Assembly (NCBI GenBank): GCA_032718475.1 | Contig: JAUCBJ010006900.1 | Coordinates: 62,001 to 126,000 of the forward strand | DNA length: 64,000 bases | Source of the DNA: Nemertoderma westbladi | Taxonomy: Eukaryota > Xenacoelomorpha > Nemertodermatida > Nemertodermatidae | Direction: 5' to 3' | Shown: positions 1 to 11,385 of the stretch, piece after piece | Layout of the letters: each line of letters starts with the position of its first letter | Numbering within the stretch: the stretch's first letter is position 1 | The notes under the pieces: model-generated | What the model was told of the DNA's origin: nothing | Seen by the model: the letters and a program-made list of their open reading frames with translations, nothing else | The model's database searches: none | Position numbers and translations under genes: made by a program

Positions 1-2002
1 TAATCAGGGAGGGCCCGCCCTGGTTTTTTATTGAGATTTTTACTTATTTCTGTCAAGTTTTATTTGTTTGTAGGCCAGTATTGAACAGAAGGCGTGTAAG
101 CCTGATCAGATTGTACAGACAATTTGTAGGCTGAGCTGTTGTCTGATTGCTGTTAAGTCTGAACGGATTGCAGTGTGTGTAGATCACCTGTCCGATTAAG
201 TACGGTTAGGAAGTAGGGGCAGCGAACGCTGTAAGGTAAACCCCCAACTAAAGAATAAGTCGCACTACTGGGTTAGAGCGCATACTCCCTAATCATTTTG
301 GAGTCTGCATGTCCTGTAGTTTATTTAGGCTTGAGAGTAGTCTGCCATCGTTTGGTCTGTACTTTGTTTGTGTAAGTCTGTACGGGTAGCGTATAATTTT
401 ATTTAAATAATTTGTAGGCTGGATAGTTGTCTGGCTGTTATTAGGTCTGAACGGATTGCTGCGTGTGTAGATCATCTGTCCGATTAAGTACGGTTAGGCA
501 GTAGGGGCAGCGAACGCTGTAAGGTAAACCCCCAACTAAAGAATAAGTCGCACTACTGGGTTAGAGCGCATACTCCCTAATCATTTCGGAGTCTGCATAT
601 ACCGTAGTTTGTTTAGGCTTGATAGTAGTCTGTCAGTGTTCGGTCTGTATTTTGTTTGAGTAGTTTGTACGCGTAGCGTAATATTTATTATTCAGAGTTT
701 ATGCGATTATCCGCAACATTCATTCCCCAAGTTTGTTCCTACAGTAATTGTGTTTGTTATACATACCGCTATAGTTAAATTAACCCCGGTACTACACGGG
801 CTGCTCGGCGTAGGTAAAGACTGGTGATTTTGTGCATCGGTCACTCCAGCAGATGCCGTGGTTCTTTTAGCTGTTCAAGTATATTTAACTACTGATTATC
901 TGTTATACAAGTACTCGTACCTAATTTAGGGTTTAGTGTACAGTACTTTCCGAAGTAATTAGTGTAGACATTATATCTGTGTTGTAAGGTGGTTGATAGG
1001 CACATTCGATTAGCTCTATTAACTTCTAGGTAGGAACACTCCGTGATACATAACGTAGAACCTATAGCGATACGGCTATAGGTCGTCAGGCGGTGGTATT
1101 TTCCTATCTAGACAACGCAGTGTATTTACTACTACTTATTATTTCAAATACCGTAGTACCCTGTCCGTTGTAATAACCAGTTTTCTAACCCTTTGTTAGG
1201 CTGGTTTGTAGACTTCTTGTAAAATTACCCTAAAAATTCGTATTTGTGTTTTTGTAAATTTTTGTGTTTATTTAGAGATTGTAATCTCACCCGAATTGTA
1301 CGTAATTTGTAGTATTAAGTAACTTAGGTAAATTAGAATTATTTGTTTTAGTGTCCTATAAGTAACACTTCACTGAAAGCGCACCGCTTTGTGTAGTGAT
1401 TACCCCCCAGAAATAATAACATTTATTTCAACATTGACAAAACCCATTAAAACGGGTATATATATATTATAAATCAAATCTAACGATTTATAAATAGTAG
1501 GCCTACCATATAACAATTAGGTCTCAATATCAGTGGGATTACTGCTCAAATAACGGTAGTAAAGTAAGTAAAGTAATCAAGTAACCCTAAAATACAGAAA
1601 TTCAATTATTTAAAATAATTGATATACCGGTATTTACGATAGGCCTATTATCTTTATTTCTATAAATTTAGGCTGAAATTATACCGGTACTTATAATTAA
1701 TTCTAGTCCAGAATTATATATACTACAAACTGTAAACTGTATACCGGTATTCCCGATAGGCTTATTATATATTTATATATATTTGTGCTAAAATTATACC
1801 GGTATTCTGTGATAAACCTAGTCTGTAATAATACTTATATAGTTATATATACCATAAGCATACCGGTGTTCTAATATATTATATATCACGCTACACTGAG
1901 TAGCAGTACCGGTAATTAATTACTAGGCTAGCAGTTAATACTGAGTTACTAGACTTGCTCAAACTGTAATACAGCAGTAGACATTCAACGGTATACATAG
2001 TC
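1..2002 (+). other. A1 LTR/leader region, non-coding, with internal duplications
   Basis: No credible ORF. It aligns with 33350-34584 plus 48567-49096 of A2, so it is the shared 5' region of family A. It contains a direct duplication of about 290 bp (about 123-410 and 411-690) that is single in A2. At about 1600-1900 a degenerate repeat built around ATACCGGTATT recurs every 100-130 bp; the same motif is in A2 at 48710-48960. An LTR/UTR boundary, primer-binding site and promoter cannot be fixed, because the matching 3' LTR was not found. Confidence 0.6.
123..690 (+). repeat. Tandem duplication of about 290 bp in the A1 leader
   Basis: Two adjacent copies, about 123-410 and 411-690, share long identical blocks such as the segment starting CAGCGAACGCTGTAAGG. 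They differ by scattered substitutions (for example TTTTGGAG versus TTTCGGAG). A2 has one copy, at about 33476-33755, so this is a duplication in A1 or its recent ancestor. Confidence 0.85.
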
Positions 2003-5000
2003 ATGTCTGATACTAAGCAGAACCTGTCAGACAGTTTATTAGATGTAACTATCTGCGACTCAGATAGAGATGTACAACCGTCTGGTCGTAAGTTCAGTTC
2101 ACCTCCCACTGTGAGGAAAGTCATCCCTCCAGTAGTAATAACAGAACCTAGGCTGGTCCAGCATCGTAGGTCTATCATAGGCACTCGAGCCCAGGTCAAG
2201 CGGGACCAAGAAGCAGCGGAGCAGCAACAACCCGTGAGCCAAGAACTTATTTCTCAGCAGCCCGACAGCTCCAGTAGTGAAGATACGGTAGAACTGACAC
2301 CCGAACGCGGAGCAAGGATGATGGATGAGGCTTATTCAGATCCCCTTCTCATCCTTCCTGCAGCCGTACTCACTAGGTTATTGATCGCTGTGGAAGAACA
2401 CCAGATCGATTGGGCGAGAAGCCAGCGTTCAACTAGAGATAGTTATGCTGGATACACAAGGGAAGAACTGAAGTCCATGGTAGAGTCGCAATGGAACTTC
2501 CCCGGACCCGGACTCCCGTTTGATTTATCAGAAGCTGCCTGGGAAGACATACACCGGATGGGAGTAGCCAAGGAAACCATCGATCCAGCTGTGTGGAAGA
2601 GGTCCGCAGCCGGCTATGCACAGGGATTCTTCAGCTCTATAGAGCGATTAAAAGAACAACTGTTTCAACAACCTCAAGGACCTCAAGAGCAGGGATTGCT
2701 GCTTTATCAAGTTAGAGAAAGAGTTCTACGAATCAGGCTAATATTATCGGCCTTTGAGGAGGCTTCTAAACGAAGGCAAGACACGTCGTTGCAAGTTGCC
2801 GTAAAGACTTGGTTTCAAAGGGTGAGTCTCCAGGTTCAAGGAACAGCTCAGTGGAAAGCTCAGCTAGAGGAGCGCTCAACCCATGGAGAATCAACAGACG
2901 CTACTTTTTCCCAAGTGGAAAGTGAAGCGACGGCAGAGAAACCGCATAAGAGGGATGCCATTGACATCTATCTGTCAGACTATCAACGTTTTTTAGGTGA
3001 TGACGAGTTGAGGAGAAGGTTAGAGGGACTTAGCCCTAATAGTGAAGGAACCAAGCTTGTGTTGGATGCCATCGATGTGGAAATGAGGGCTGCGAACCAG
3101 GCTAAATTTGATGAACAACTCCGCATCACACGAGTCCAAGAAGAACAAGTCAAGAAAAAACGTATAGAAGACAGAAAGAAAGCAGCAGTAGCAGCTGCCG
3201 AAGCGGAAAGGAAAGTAGCCGAAGCTGAAAGAAAAGCGGCAGCGGCAGAGGCAGCGGCCGAGGCAAAAGCGGCAGCGGCAGAGGCAAAGGCGGCCGAAGC
3301 TGAAAGAAAAGCGGCAGCGGCAGAGGCAGCGGCAGAGGCAAAAGCGGCAGCGGCAGAGGCAAAAGCGGCCGAAGAGACCAACCAATTAGAATTGGAAAAC
3401 ATTCAAGAGAATCAAGACTGCATAAATAAACAGTTAACGGCTAGCCATATGCAGATGATGAATCGATCTACTCCCAAAAGACAAGGTTATACATCATCTG
3501 AGGAAGGCGATACCACCGATACTGAAGGCAAAGGAAATGGATCTCGTCTAAGCCGACGTAAAAGAACATTCCACCGTCAGAAATTGCCTGATTTGCCTCC
3601 AGCTGTTAGAAGGCAACTAAATAACACCAACTTAGGCAGTACAGAACCCACAGACCAAATAATTAAAATAGAAAGACTCCCTACTATAGTAGATGAGCCT
3701 GAAATAATTAGGCCTGTTCTTGAAATCACCCCTTCGGTGATAGACATACCTGTGCTCCCTGAGACTACCTCCAAATTCCCTTTGCATGGCACTAAGCTAC
3801 CTGTGCCCCGTAGAACTGCCCCGGATACAGTTCAGGTCCTGGACCCCGAGCGAATTATTCATAATTTGTCGCCCGTTGTCCCTCGTCCGCCCGCTACAAC
3901 GTTGGCGACTCCCGCTTCGGCGGTCGAATGGGTGGACGAGAGACGACGGGGGATGGATATCCTGCTCGGGCAGATGCAGGAGACTGTCCAGCAGTTCAAG
4001 GGCACAGTAAGGGAAAGTAGACTAGAGTTGCAAGAAGTGCAGCAAAGTATCGCGTTAGAACGCGATAAATTAGTAAATACTCAAAGAGGTATACCACCAC
4101 CCTCTGTAACAATGTGTCAACCTGTTAGGTCTGAAGTACCACATGCGCAAGGTGTGGAGCCTACACGCATATATACTGCTAGCGAAGTAGAAACTCCTAT
4201 AGTGAACCCTATTAAGGGTAATTATAGACCTGTTGATAATGATATTCCCTATAGAACTGATCATAATCCGAGAAATTTATATACCGATAATTCGATATTA
4301 AATAACACGATGGCCCAAGAAAGTTTTACGCTTCAAATGGCTAGAACCGAAGCCCGGCAAGCGGTAAAGGTGGGAGAGATCGTCAAGTTCAATGGAGATG
4401 AGATGAAATGGTTACCTTTTAATGAATATTACAAAGATAACATACAGAACTCTGTACTATCTAATGGAGAAAAACTTAGATACCTCATCGAGTGCTTGGA
4501 AGGATCTCCCAAGTTAATGGCGTTAAAGTTTATTGGACATCCAGACGGATTAAGACAAGTTTGGGATACACTAAACATCAGGTATGGTAATAGGAATAAT
4601 ATCGCTGGGTACTTGTATGCAAAGTTAGTAGCGCCCCGAAAGTTTATTAGTAGCGGAATTATCGAGTTTTCCGATGAGATCCAGGAGATCTGCAGACAAT
4701 TAGATTGGCTAGGTAAGTCTCATGAGTATCAGAACACTATGGTTATTAGAGCAGTGGCTTCTACTTTACCGAAAGGTGGAGTAGGTACACGCTGGGATAA
4801 GAAAGTGTTATATATGATGGAACAACAACGGCGAGACCCTACCATGGCTGATCTCATGTCATTCCTAGATGGAGAAGTGAAATTACAGCTCCTGAAACTG
4901 TCCAGAGAGAAGACACCGGAAAACAAGGTAAGTGAAAAACCCGTCTCTAGGAGAAAAGTAACACCAGTATGTTATACAGATGACGGCAAAAGCCAGACTT

Positions 5001-7336
5001 CTCAAGGAGAAGATAGCGGGAAGGACACGGATAGATCTTATTACGTGAATAAAATGCCTAAAGATCAGGTAAGTAAATTCAAGTCTCGAACAAATGACAG
5101 GAGGGAACAGGTAAGAAAAACTCCTCCCACGTCTCCCAAGAGAATTCAGGTGAGAAAACCCGAAGAAAAGGCAAGTGTACACAATGTGACTCAAAATAAG
5201 GTAAGTAACATCAAACCGAAATGTGCGCTGTGCGACGGGATCCACCATTTGAATAGGTGTGATGAATTTCTAAAGAAATCATTAACAGAGAGACGCGAAG
5301 TCATGTGGGATAAGCGGTTATGTTATAATTGCCTCAGACAAGGACACCAACGGCGAACCTGTTTCTCTGACATAAGGTGTGCAAAGTGTGGTGCGAAACA
5401 TCATATCTTGTTGCACGCTGAATTCGATCGAAATAGTCCGAATCAGGTAAGTGATTCCGAGCTACATGTCCAATTCAGTGATGTGAACGACACTGATCAA
5501 TCTGAGATGGAAGGATTCTATACAGACGAGTTCTCCGACGAAAACGAATCCTGTTACATGATAAATACCGCAGTGTATCGAGCACTCACATATGAAAAAG
5601 ATACAGACAACGACTTTACTCTAACTACTTCTGAGCGACAACCATCTTGGAAAGAGCCATCTTCCAATGTAGGGATCCGAGAGTTTCCTGTGGTGCAAGT
5701 GAGGGTTCACGGACCTAAGAGGAGTTATGTAGTGAACGCCCTCCTTGACTCCGGTAGTACAGGAACATTCATCGACAAAGAGCTAGCCGAAGATATATTT
5801 GCTGGACAACTCAAGTTCCAAACTAAGCTCAACATGTCTGGCATAATGCAAGTTTGGAAATCTACAATCACAGCGGATTATTATGTAGGAGCGTTGTCCA
5901 CCCCACAAGACGAACTAGGAGAACACAGCATAAGGTCAGTGAAAATGGTGGCTATAAAGAACTTCGCTACTACTCAAGCAGACCTTTATAATTGGGACGA
6001 GGATGAGAGCATCCAACATCTTAACATACCTCGATTCCAGACTGATTATCCTGGAGTGCAAATACTCATCGGCCAAAACGCGCATGAGGCGCTGGAGACA
6101 TTAGAGAAACGGCCTGCTCAACCGCAGCCACTACAGACCTATGCGGTAAGAACTAGAGTAGGTTGGTACTTTACTGGCCCTTCCCGTAGAACACTCAGAG
6201 AAAGACTACCGCCAGAGAGCGTATGCCAGGTGAGTGAATGGGAAGATGATACCAGTGAGGGAGACAACTCAACTGAGGGAATTCCATACTCCTCAGATAA
6301 TGACGACGTTCACCAGCTTTTTGATGAGGAGAATACCATCGATCTCCTTAAGGAAAACGAGGCTTGGCAAAACCAAGTTAACTTATGTCAACTTCTCTAT
6401 CCATCTGAACGAGAAGCTTACAACGACGAGTTAAATGACGTCATTGAGCGTTGCAATGCCAAGACTCGAGATGAACATGCTGTACGATTCTTTACGCAAG
6501 AGGCGGTAGAGCCCAATTCCTACGATAAAGCCTTGTCGGTGGAAGAGGAAAGGGCCAAACAGATCCAAGAGACAACTACACGTTTCCTCAAAGATCAAGG
6601 TAGGTATGAAGTCGGTCTACCTTTCCGCAAGAGAGAACCGAAGTTCATCAATAACAGACCCCTGGCGGAAAAAAGAATCGCGCAACTCCATCGACGCCTT
6701 ACAGCTAATTCTTCAGCCAAAGCAATGTATCAAACACAGCTGGAAAAATTTATTAATAAGGGATACGCGGAGAGAGTACCGGAAGAAACACCTGTGACTG
6801 AAAGAACGTATTACTTAACTCACCATTACGTTCCTAAACCCGGTAAACCACACGAAGTGAGAGTAGTGTTTGATGGCTCCGCTCTTTACATGGGTCAATC
6901 CCTTAACTCTGAATTGTTACCCGGACCCAACTTGCTTCAATCTTTGTTGGGAATTCTTTTAAGATTGAGACAATATTCGATTGCTTTCGCCTCCGATATA
7001 GAAGGCATGTTCTTACAAGTCAAGGTGTTAGAAAGGGATCGAGATAGTCTACGATTTCTGTGGTGGCCCGAAGGAGACCTCAACCAGAAACCGGTGGAGT
7101 ACTGGATGACCATCCAGGCCTTTGGGATAATCTCAAGCCCTTCCAACGCCTGTTCGGTAGTGCGTACTACTGCAGAGGACAACCGAGAGGCATTCTCTAA
7201 GGAAGTGATCGACAACATCAAGAGAGACATGTACATGGACGACAATCTGAAGTCCCTCCCATCAGTTGAGGAAGCCATTGAGGTCGCTAAGGGAACGGTA
7301 GAGTGCTTAAAAAGAGGTGGATGCCTAAGGAGGTGA
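2003..7336 (+). CDS. A1 Gag-protease-RT polyprotein, 5' part (interrupted in RT)
   Basis: One open frame of 1,777 codons from ATG 2003, the same start context as A2 (ATG 49097). Residues about 385-465 are an Ala/Glu/Lys coiled coil with AEAKAAAAEAKAAE-type repeats. Residues about 790-965 resemble the DUF1759 Gag-like domain of BEL/Pao polyproteins. A zinc knuckle (CYNC...H...C, CX2CX4HX4C) is at residues 1107-1120, flanked by other Cys/His pairs. The retropepsin-like protease has LLDSGSTGTF with the active Asp at residue 1249. RT fingers and palm begin near residue 1600, and the catalytic YMDD is at residues 1744-1747. The frame runs 14 bases into the 7323-8590 insertion and stops. Role: capsid/nucleocapsid, processing and cDNA synthesis in cytoplasmic particles (known for the family). 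Confidence 0.9.
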   Translation: MSDTKQNLSDSLLDVTICDSDRDVQPSGRKFSSPPTVRKVIPPVVITEPRLVQHRRSIIGTRAQVKRDQEAAEQQQPVSQELISQQPDSSSSEDTVELTPERGARMMDEAYSDPLLILPAAVLTRLLIAVEEHQIDWARSQRSTRDSYAGYTREELKSMVESQWNFPGPGLPFDLSEAAWEDIHRMGVAKETIDPAVWKRSAAGYAQGFFSSIERLKEQLFQQPQGPQEQGLLLYQVRERVLRIRLILSAFEEASKRRQDTSLQVAVKTWFQRVSLQVQGTAQWKAQLEERSTHGESTDATFSQVESEATAEKPHKRDAIDIYLSDYQRFLGDDELRRRLEGLSPNSEGTKLVLDAIDVEMRAANQAKFDEQLRITRVQEEQVKKKRIEDRKKAAVAAAEAERKVAEAERKAAAAEAAAEAKAAAAEAKAAEAERKAAAAEAAAEAKAAAAEAKAAEETNQLELENIQENQDCINKQLTASHMQMMNRSTPKRQGYTSSEEGDTTDTEGKGNGSRLSRRKRTFHRQKLPDLPPAVRRQLNNTNLGSTEPTDQIIKIERLPTIVDEPEIIRPVLEITPSVIDIPVLPETTSKFPLHGTKLPVPRRTAPDTVQVLDPERIIHNLSPVVPRPPATTLATPASAVEWVDERRRGMDILLGQMQETVQQFKGTVRESRLELQEVQQSIALERDKLVNTQRGIPPPSVTMCQPVRSEVPHAQGVEPTRIYTASEVETPIVNPIKGNYRPVDNDIPYRTDHNPRNLYTDNSILNNTMAQESFTLQMARTEARQAVKVGEIVKFNGDEMKWLPFNEYYKDNIQNSVLSNGEKLRYLIECLEGSPKLMALKFIGHPDGLRQVWDTLNIRYGNRNNIAGYLYAKLVAPRKFISSGIIEFSDEIQEICRQLDWLGKSHEYQNTMVIRAVASTLPKGGVGTRWDKKVLYMMEQQRRDPTMADLMSFLDGEVKLQLLKLSREKTPENKVSEKPVSRRKVTPVCYTDDGKSQTSQGEDSGKDTDRSYYVNKMPKDQVSKFKSRTNDRREQVRKTPPTSPKRIQVRKPEEKASVHNVTQNKVSNIKPKCALCDGIHHLNRCDEFLKKSLTERREVMWDKRLCYNCLRQGHQRRTCFSDIRCAKCGAKHHILLHAEFDRNSPNQVSDSELHVQFSDVNDTDQSEMEGFYTDEFSDENESCYMINTAVYRALTYEKDTDNDFTLTTSERQPSWKEPSSNVGIREFPVVQVRVHGPKRSYVVNALLDSGSTGTFIDKELAEDIFAGQLKFQTKLNMSGIMQVWKSTITADYYVGALSTPQDELGEHSIRSVKMVAIKNFATTQADLYNWDEDESIQHLNIPRFQTDYPGVQILIGQNAHEALETLEKRPAQPQPLQTYAVRTRVGWYFTGPSRRTLRERLPPESVCQVSEWEDDTSEGDNSTEGIPYSSDNDDVHQLFDEENTIDLLKENEAWQNQVNLCQLLYPSEREAYNDELNDVIERCNAKTRDEHAVRFFTQEAVEPNSYDKALSVEEERAKQIQETTTRFLKDQGRYEVGLPFRKREPKFINNRPLAEKRIAQLHRRLTANSSAKAMYQTQLEKFINKGYAERVPEETPVTERTYYLTHHYVPKPGKPHEVRVVFDGSALYMGQSLNSELLPGPNLLQSLLGILLRLRQYSIAFASDIEGMFLQVKVLERDRDSLRFLWWPEGDLNQKPVEYWMTIQAFGIISSPSNACSVVRTTAEDNREAFSKEVIDNIKRDMYMDDNLKSLPSVEEAIEVAKGTVECLKRGGCLRR
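3180..3380 (+). repeat. Coding Ala/Glu-rich minisatellite in A1 Gag
   Basis: GCGGCAGCGGCAGAGGC-type units repeat in frame and encode alternating AEAKAAAAEA/AEAERKAAAAEA helix heptads. A2 has a shorter, diverged version at about 50265-50370. The length difference is a simple replication-slippage polymorphism in a coiled-coil linker. Confidence 0.8.
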
Positions 7337-8590
7337 GGTCTCTATAGGGGTGTCCACAACAGGCGGCGGCGGGCTCGTGAGGGTCTGGAGGCACGTTAAA
7401 TCCTCTTTATAGTGCAAGGGAGTTACTGAAGGCCCTCGTGTCTTACGAACCATGAATCAACATGGTGCCGTGGTACCGTCTAGTCGGCCTGTTGCCGTAC
7501 TGCCAGTCCTGTACACAGTAGGGGTGGTGGCTTAGTGTGATCTGTGGTTTATGTGGTTTATGTGGTAGGTCTATGTTTGGTATGTATGAGTTGACCAGAC
7601 TCTGTACTATCTCCGATCGGTTGCCAAAACGTGTTTTTTCCCAGGGTAGCACTATTGGAATGGAGGTGTTGCATCGGAATGGACAGGTTCTGATGATTCT
7701 GTTGGTACTACTATTGGAATGGAGGTGGCACCCGGAATATCGGCTGCAAGGAGGGGTTGGTGTTGTAGTGTGGTCCGAGTGAATGATACTCTGGAATCTG
7801 TGGTTTGTGTGTGTACGTGGTATACGTGAGTGTATGTATGGCCACTGCGAGTGGGTATGGGAACCCTTACCGGTTGGTTCAGTCGCCGCTGGTTATTAGT
7901 AGGACCATATTTTACTGCGCCCCCAGCATACTTTGTGCACACTAAGTTATTTTACCCTGTCGGTAAAATAAAGTACTCTCGACTTTTATTAGTCGATACA
8001 ATTTTGTCCCCTCTGATTTTGTCCCCGATTTTGTCTTTTCCGATTATGTCCTCTGTGTGTGCATGGTATGTGTCCGATTTTGTGTTTACCTTTTGTGTAC
8101 TTGATTATCGAACATCTGTTGAGTACACGTGTACAGTGACTGGTAAGTGGTTACTTGTTCCTAGCTTTCGAGCTAGTCAGTATTGTTTGTGGAACCGACT
8201 TCCCCTCAATACTGCCGGCGAGGCGGGTGAAAACGGTCAATATTCCATGTTGGGTAGCGCAAGCCCACTTGGGACAAGACCGTCGGTTTGGCTCAAGGGC
8301 GACCTTGATGCTCGATCGCTATCGACTGGTCCACCCGCCGGTTGACTCTCTGAGTTGGCTCAATGTACAGTCAGGCCACAGCAAGTTGACAGTAGCCGAC
8401 CATCTGGCTACACCGACGAGTTGTGCCGGTGTGATCGGGGGATTGAAAAGTGAACCCGGGAAGCATCGGGCTACCCTCCGGCCCGGTCTGATAAAACATC
8501 AGTCGGACTGGCCCCAAGGGTGGTGGGACAGCGTCCGCCTCATGGGTGCGCCTCGGAGTCATCAGAGAGGAGCCCAGAAGGACGCAAGCG
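7323..8590 (+). mobile_element. 1,268 bp insertion of unknown origin splitting A1 RT
   Basis: A2 is continuous here (about 62205-62210), so the extra DNA in A1 is an insertion. A2 sequence matches A1 exactly up to 7322 and again from 8591. No target duplication or terminal inverted repeat is visible. It contains two imperfect copies of ACTATTGGAATGGAGGT (about 7650 and 7712) and a run of ATTTTGTCCC/CGATTTTGTC words near 8000. From 8155 it is open in frame with the downstream pol for about 145 codons, with no recognisable domain. Its length is 2 modulo 3, so it also shifts the frame. An LTR, a non-autonomous element and an intron are all possible. Confidence 0.65.
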
Positions 8591-11385
8591 TTCGATTAAC
8601 CAAATTCACCAGCAACTCCCGTGAGTTTCTGGAGTCGATCCCTGTGGAAGATCGAGGAGCGAAAGATCTCGATTTGATCAAGGATGATCTGCCAGAGACC
8701 AAGACACTCGGCTTGAAATGGGACACAGAGCGAGATATCCTGTTTTTCCAACTAAAACAGCGAGATAATCCAGTTCGAACCAAACGGATTTGCTTAAGTA
8801 TACTGAGCACTTATTTCGATCCATTGGGATTTATTAGCCCAGTTATATTGATTGCTCGAAGTTTGGTACAACAAATGTGGCTTGAAAACCACTCATGGGA
8901 CGATCCACTTAAGGGAGAATTATTGAAGAAGTGGATGAAATGGGAAGATTCTCTACCGGCGATCGAGGATTTTATAATTTCCCGTTCATATTTTGGTCAT
9001 GTTCTCCCTACGTATTCCTATCAACTCCATGTGTTTGGAGACGCCAGCGATATGGGAATCGGTATAGTAGCCTACCTAAGAGTGGAAACTCCGGATGGAA
9101 TCAAAGTCGCCTTGGTTACTTCTAAGGCATTAATCAACAACAAGTTGAAAGTTCCTCGAGCGGAGTTAAAAGCGGCTCTATACGCTACAGCCATCGGCCG
9201 GAATGTAACCGAACAGATTGACTATCCATTAGAGAAAACTGTCTATTGGACCGACGCTTTACTCGTGTTAGAGTATATAACCAATGAAGTCTGTCAGTTC
9301 AGCGTCTTCGTTACCAACAGAGTAGCCATCATACTTAGTCGCACGACGATGGACCAATGGAGACATTGCCCCGGAACGATTAATCCAGCAGACATCGCGT
9401 CCCGAGGAGCGACTCCAAAGGAATTGGTAAATACTCCTGAATGGTTAGGTGGACCCGACTTTCTCTACCGAGAAGAAGAAGAATGGCCACCCCATCTCAC
9501 AACAGCAGAGATCAGACAGGCCAAGGGAGCGGAGAAAGTTAAACCCAAAACTCGAGCGAGTAAATCGAAGTTGTTTAAACCTGCGGTTGATCTATCTGTA
9601 TTATTTACTTCCGGAGATGATGCTTTGGATCAGAAACCCACCGCCACGACTAAAGAAGTCTTGGAAATCCGTGACAAGGATTGGAAATCTGGAATACCAG
9701 ATATCTCGCAAGGACTCTCACCTCTCTTGCAGAGAGCGATACGTCACTACAGTTCCTGGAATCGGCTCTGTAAGGCTGTTACCTATTTGAAACGATGTTT
9801 TCATCATCGTTACTCCGGGACAAAGACTCATAGTGATGAGGCTCCATCAACATCTGCACGAGTCCATGTTATTAAAGATCTTCCTAAATACAAGATACCC
9901 GACAGGTTTCTAAAGGAAAAGATCAGTTACCAGGAGCATGATGAAACCAACAAACAGATGCTGAGACTCCTACAATGCTATGAGGATTCCGATAAGTATT
10001 TCCTGTTGTTAAGAAATCCACAGATGCGCTTAAGGGATCGCTTCTCTAGTACCATGATAGATGGGTTAATACGTGTTGGAGGTAGGCTGACCAACGCCCC
10101 ATTATCCTTTGACACTAAGTTTCCCATACTCATTAGAAATCTTGATATACAAATCAAGATGATTGTGGATGTTCATAGCAAACTGTACCATGCTGGAAGA
10201 GAACGAGTTCTGAGCGAAATTCGAACTCGCTACTATTTTTATAAACCTCGTAGGGCTCTGAACCAAGTTCTTAGGAATTGTATACCCTGTAGGAAAGCAT
10301 TCAGTAGGCCTTTAACGCAGCGAGAGGCAGAATTACCTAGGGAAAGAGTAAGCTTCTATGAACCACCCTTTACTAATACCGGTGTGGATTTATTTGGCCC
10401 TATTGAAGTATATCGTGCCCGGACTATAGTCAAGAGATGGTGTGTCATCTTCGTTTGTATGACTTGTAGAGCTATCCATCTCGATATGGTAAACGATCTA
10501 TCCACCAACAGCTTCGTGTTGAGTTTACGACGACAGATTGCTCGCTTCGGAACCAGTAACACGATGAGATCGGATAAGGGAACGAACTTCATTGGCGCCA
10601 ACAACGAAATTCAAGCTTACGTAAAGGACTGGAACAAAAGACAGGTGGACGATCAGCTAAGGATAACAGCGTCTAGCTGGACCTTCAACGCCGCCGACGC
10701 CCCTTGGTGGGGAGGAAGTTGGGAGAGATTGATCAGGAGCGTGAAGACTGCGTTCCACTTTATTGTGCCTTGTCGCGCTTATCTCACCGACGAACTATTG
10801 CGGACGTTAATGGAGGAAATCGCCGCCTATCTCAACGAAAGACCGCTTATGCCAGTCTCTTCAAATCCTGATTCCCTGGAAGCGCTAACACCCGCGCACT
10901 TTCTACTGAAGAAGCCCGTAGCCATGCTCCCACGATCGGAGATCACCGACGGAGACGAGTACTGCCGTCGAACCTGGCAACTTATGCAGTTGCTATCCCG
11001 TCGTTTCGCTGACCATTTCGAGAAACATTACCTGCCCACTCTACAACTTCGAACTAAGTGGTTTGCGCAGCAAGAAAACGTCAGCGCTGGAGACATGGTG
11101 CTTATTGTGGACCCCGATCTCCCACGTAAGCGATGGCAAACAGGACGTATCATCGAGACTTATATCTCGAGCGATGGTTTGGTGCGATCAGTAGAGCTCG
11201 TCGTCATGCGGCGGAACTTTAAGAAACCAGGGATAGTCTTTGAGACTCAACAGCTCAATCGCCCAGTGGGACGTTTATGTTTACTGGAAAGAGACAGAGA
11301 GCTCTCCGGAAACTATGGAAGGCAAGAAACTCTTCCCACGACCACTTCCCTAATCCAACCGACATCTAGGGACTCCCCAACTTAA
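8591..11385 (+). CDS. A1 Pol 3' part: RT connection, RNase H, integrase
   Basis: Continues the polyprotein after the insertion. RNase H is marked by LHVFGDAS near 9028 and YWTDALLVLEY near 9245. The integrase zinc site has HSKLYHAG at about 10171 and CIPCRKA at about 10276. The catalytic triad is D (VDLFGP, codon 10387), D (RSDKGTNF, codon 10573) and E (SWERLI, codon 10723), giving D-x49-E, the same spacing as in family B. The C-terminus has the RKRWQTGRI...RPVGRLCLLE pattern usual after BEL/Pao integrases (DUF5641-like). The stop is at 11385. No internal start is needed if it is expressed as part of the polyprotein; on its own it has no proper start. Confidence 0.88.

Larger units (their letters stand above)
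1..11385 (+). mobile_element. BEL/Pao LTR retrotransposon family A, copy 1 (A1), 5' end cut by window
   Basis: Order is leader/LTR-derived DNA, Gag, aspartic protease, RT, RNase H, integrase; this order with the Pao-type integrase C-terminus identifies BEL/Pao. The same family recurs at 33350-64000 (A2), and alignment with A2 shows A1 is complete apart from the 1,268 bp insertion at 7323-8590. The left end probably lies just outside the window: A2 begins at a TGTTAG about 50 bp further left of the shared start. I could not find a 3' LTR downstream of 11385 by matching to bases 1-2000, so LTR limits are unresolved. The coding part is far better preserved than in A2. Confidence 0.9.

Noticed and set aside
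2983-3402. Ala/Ser-rich minus-strand open frames opposite the A1 Gag coiled coil
   Set aside because: Low-complexity shadow of the GCGGCAGCGGCAGAGGC coding repeat; the plus frame is the polyprotein.
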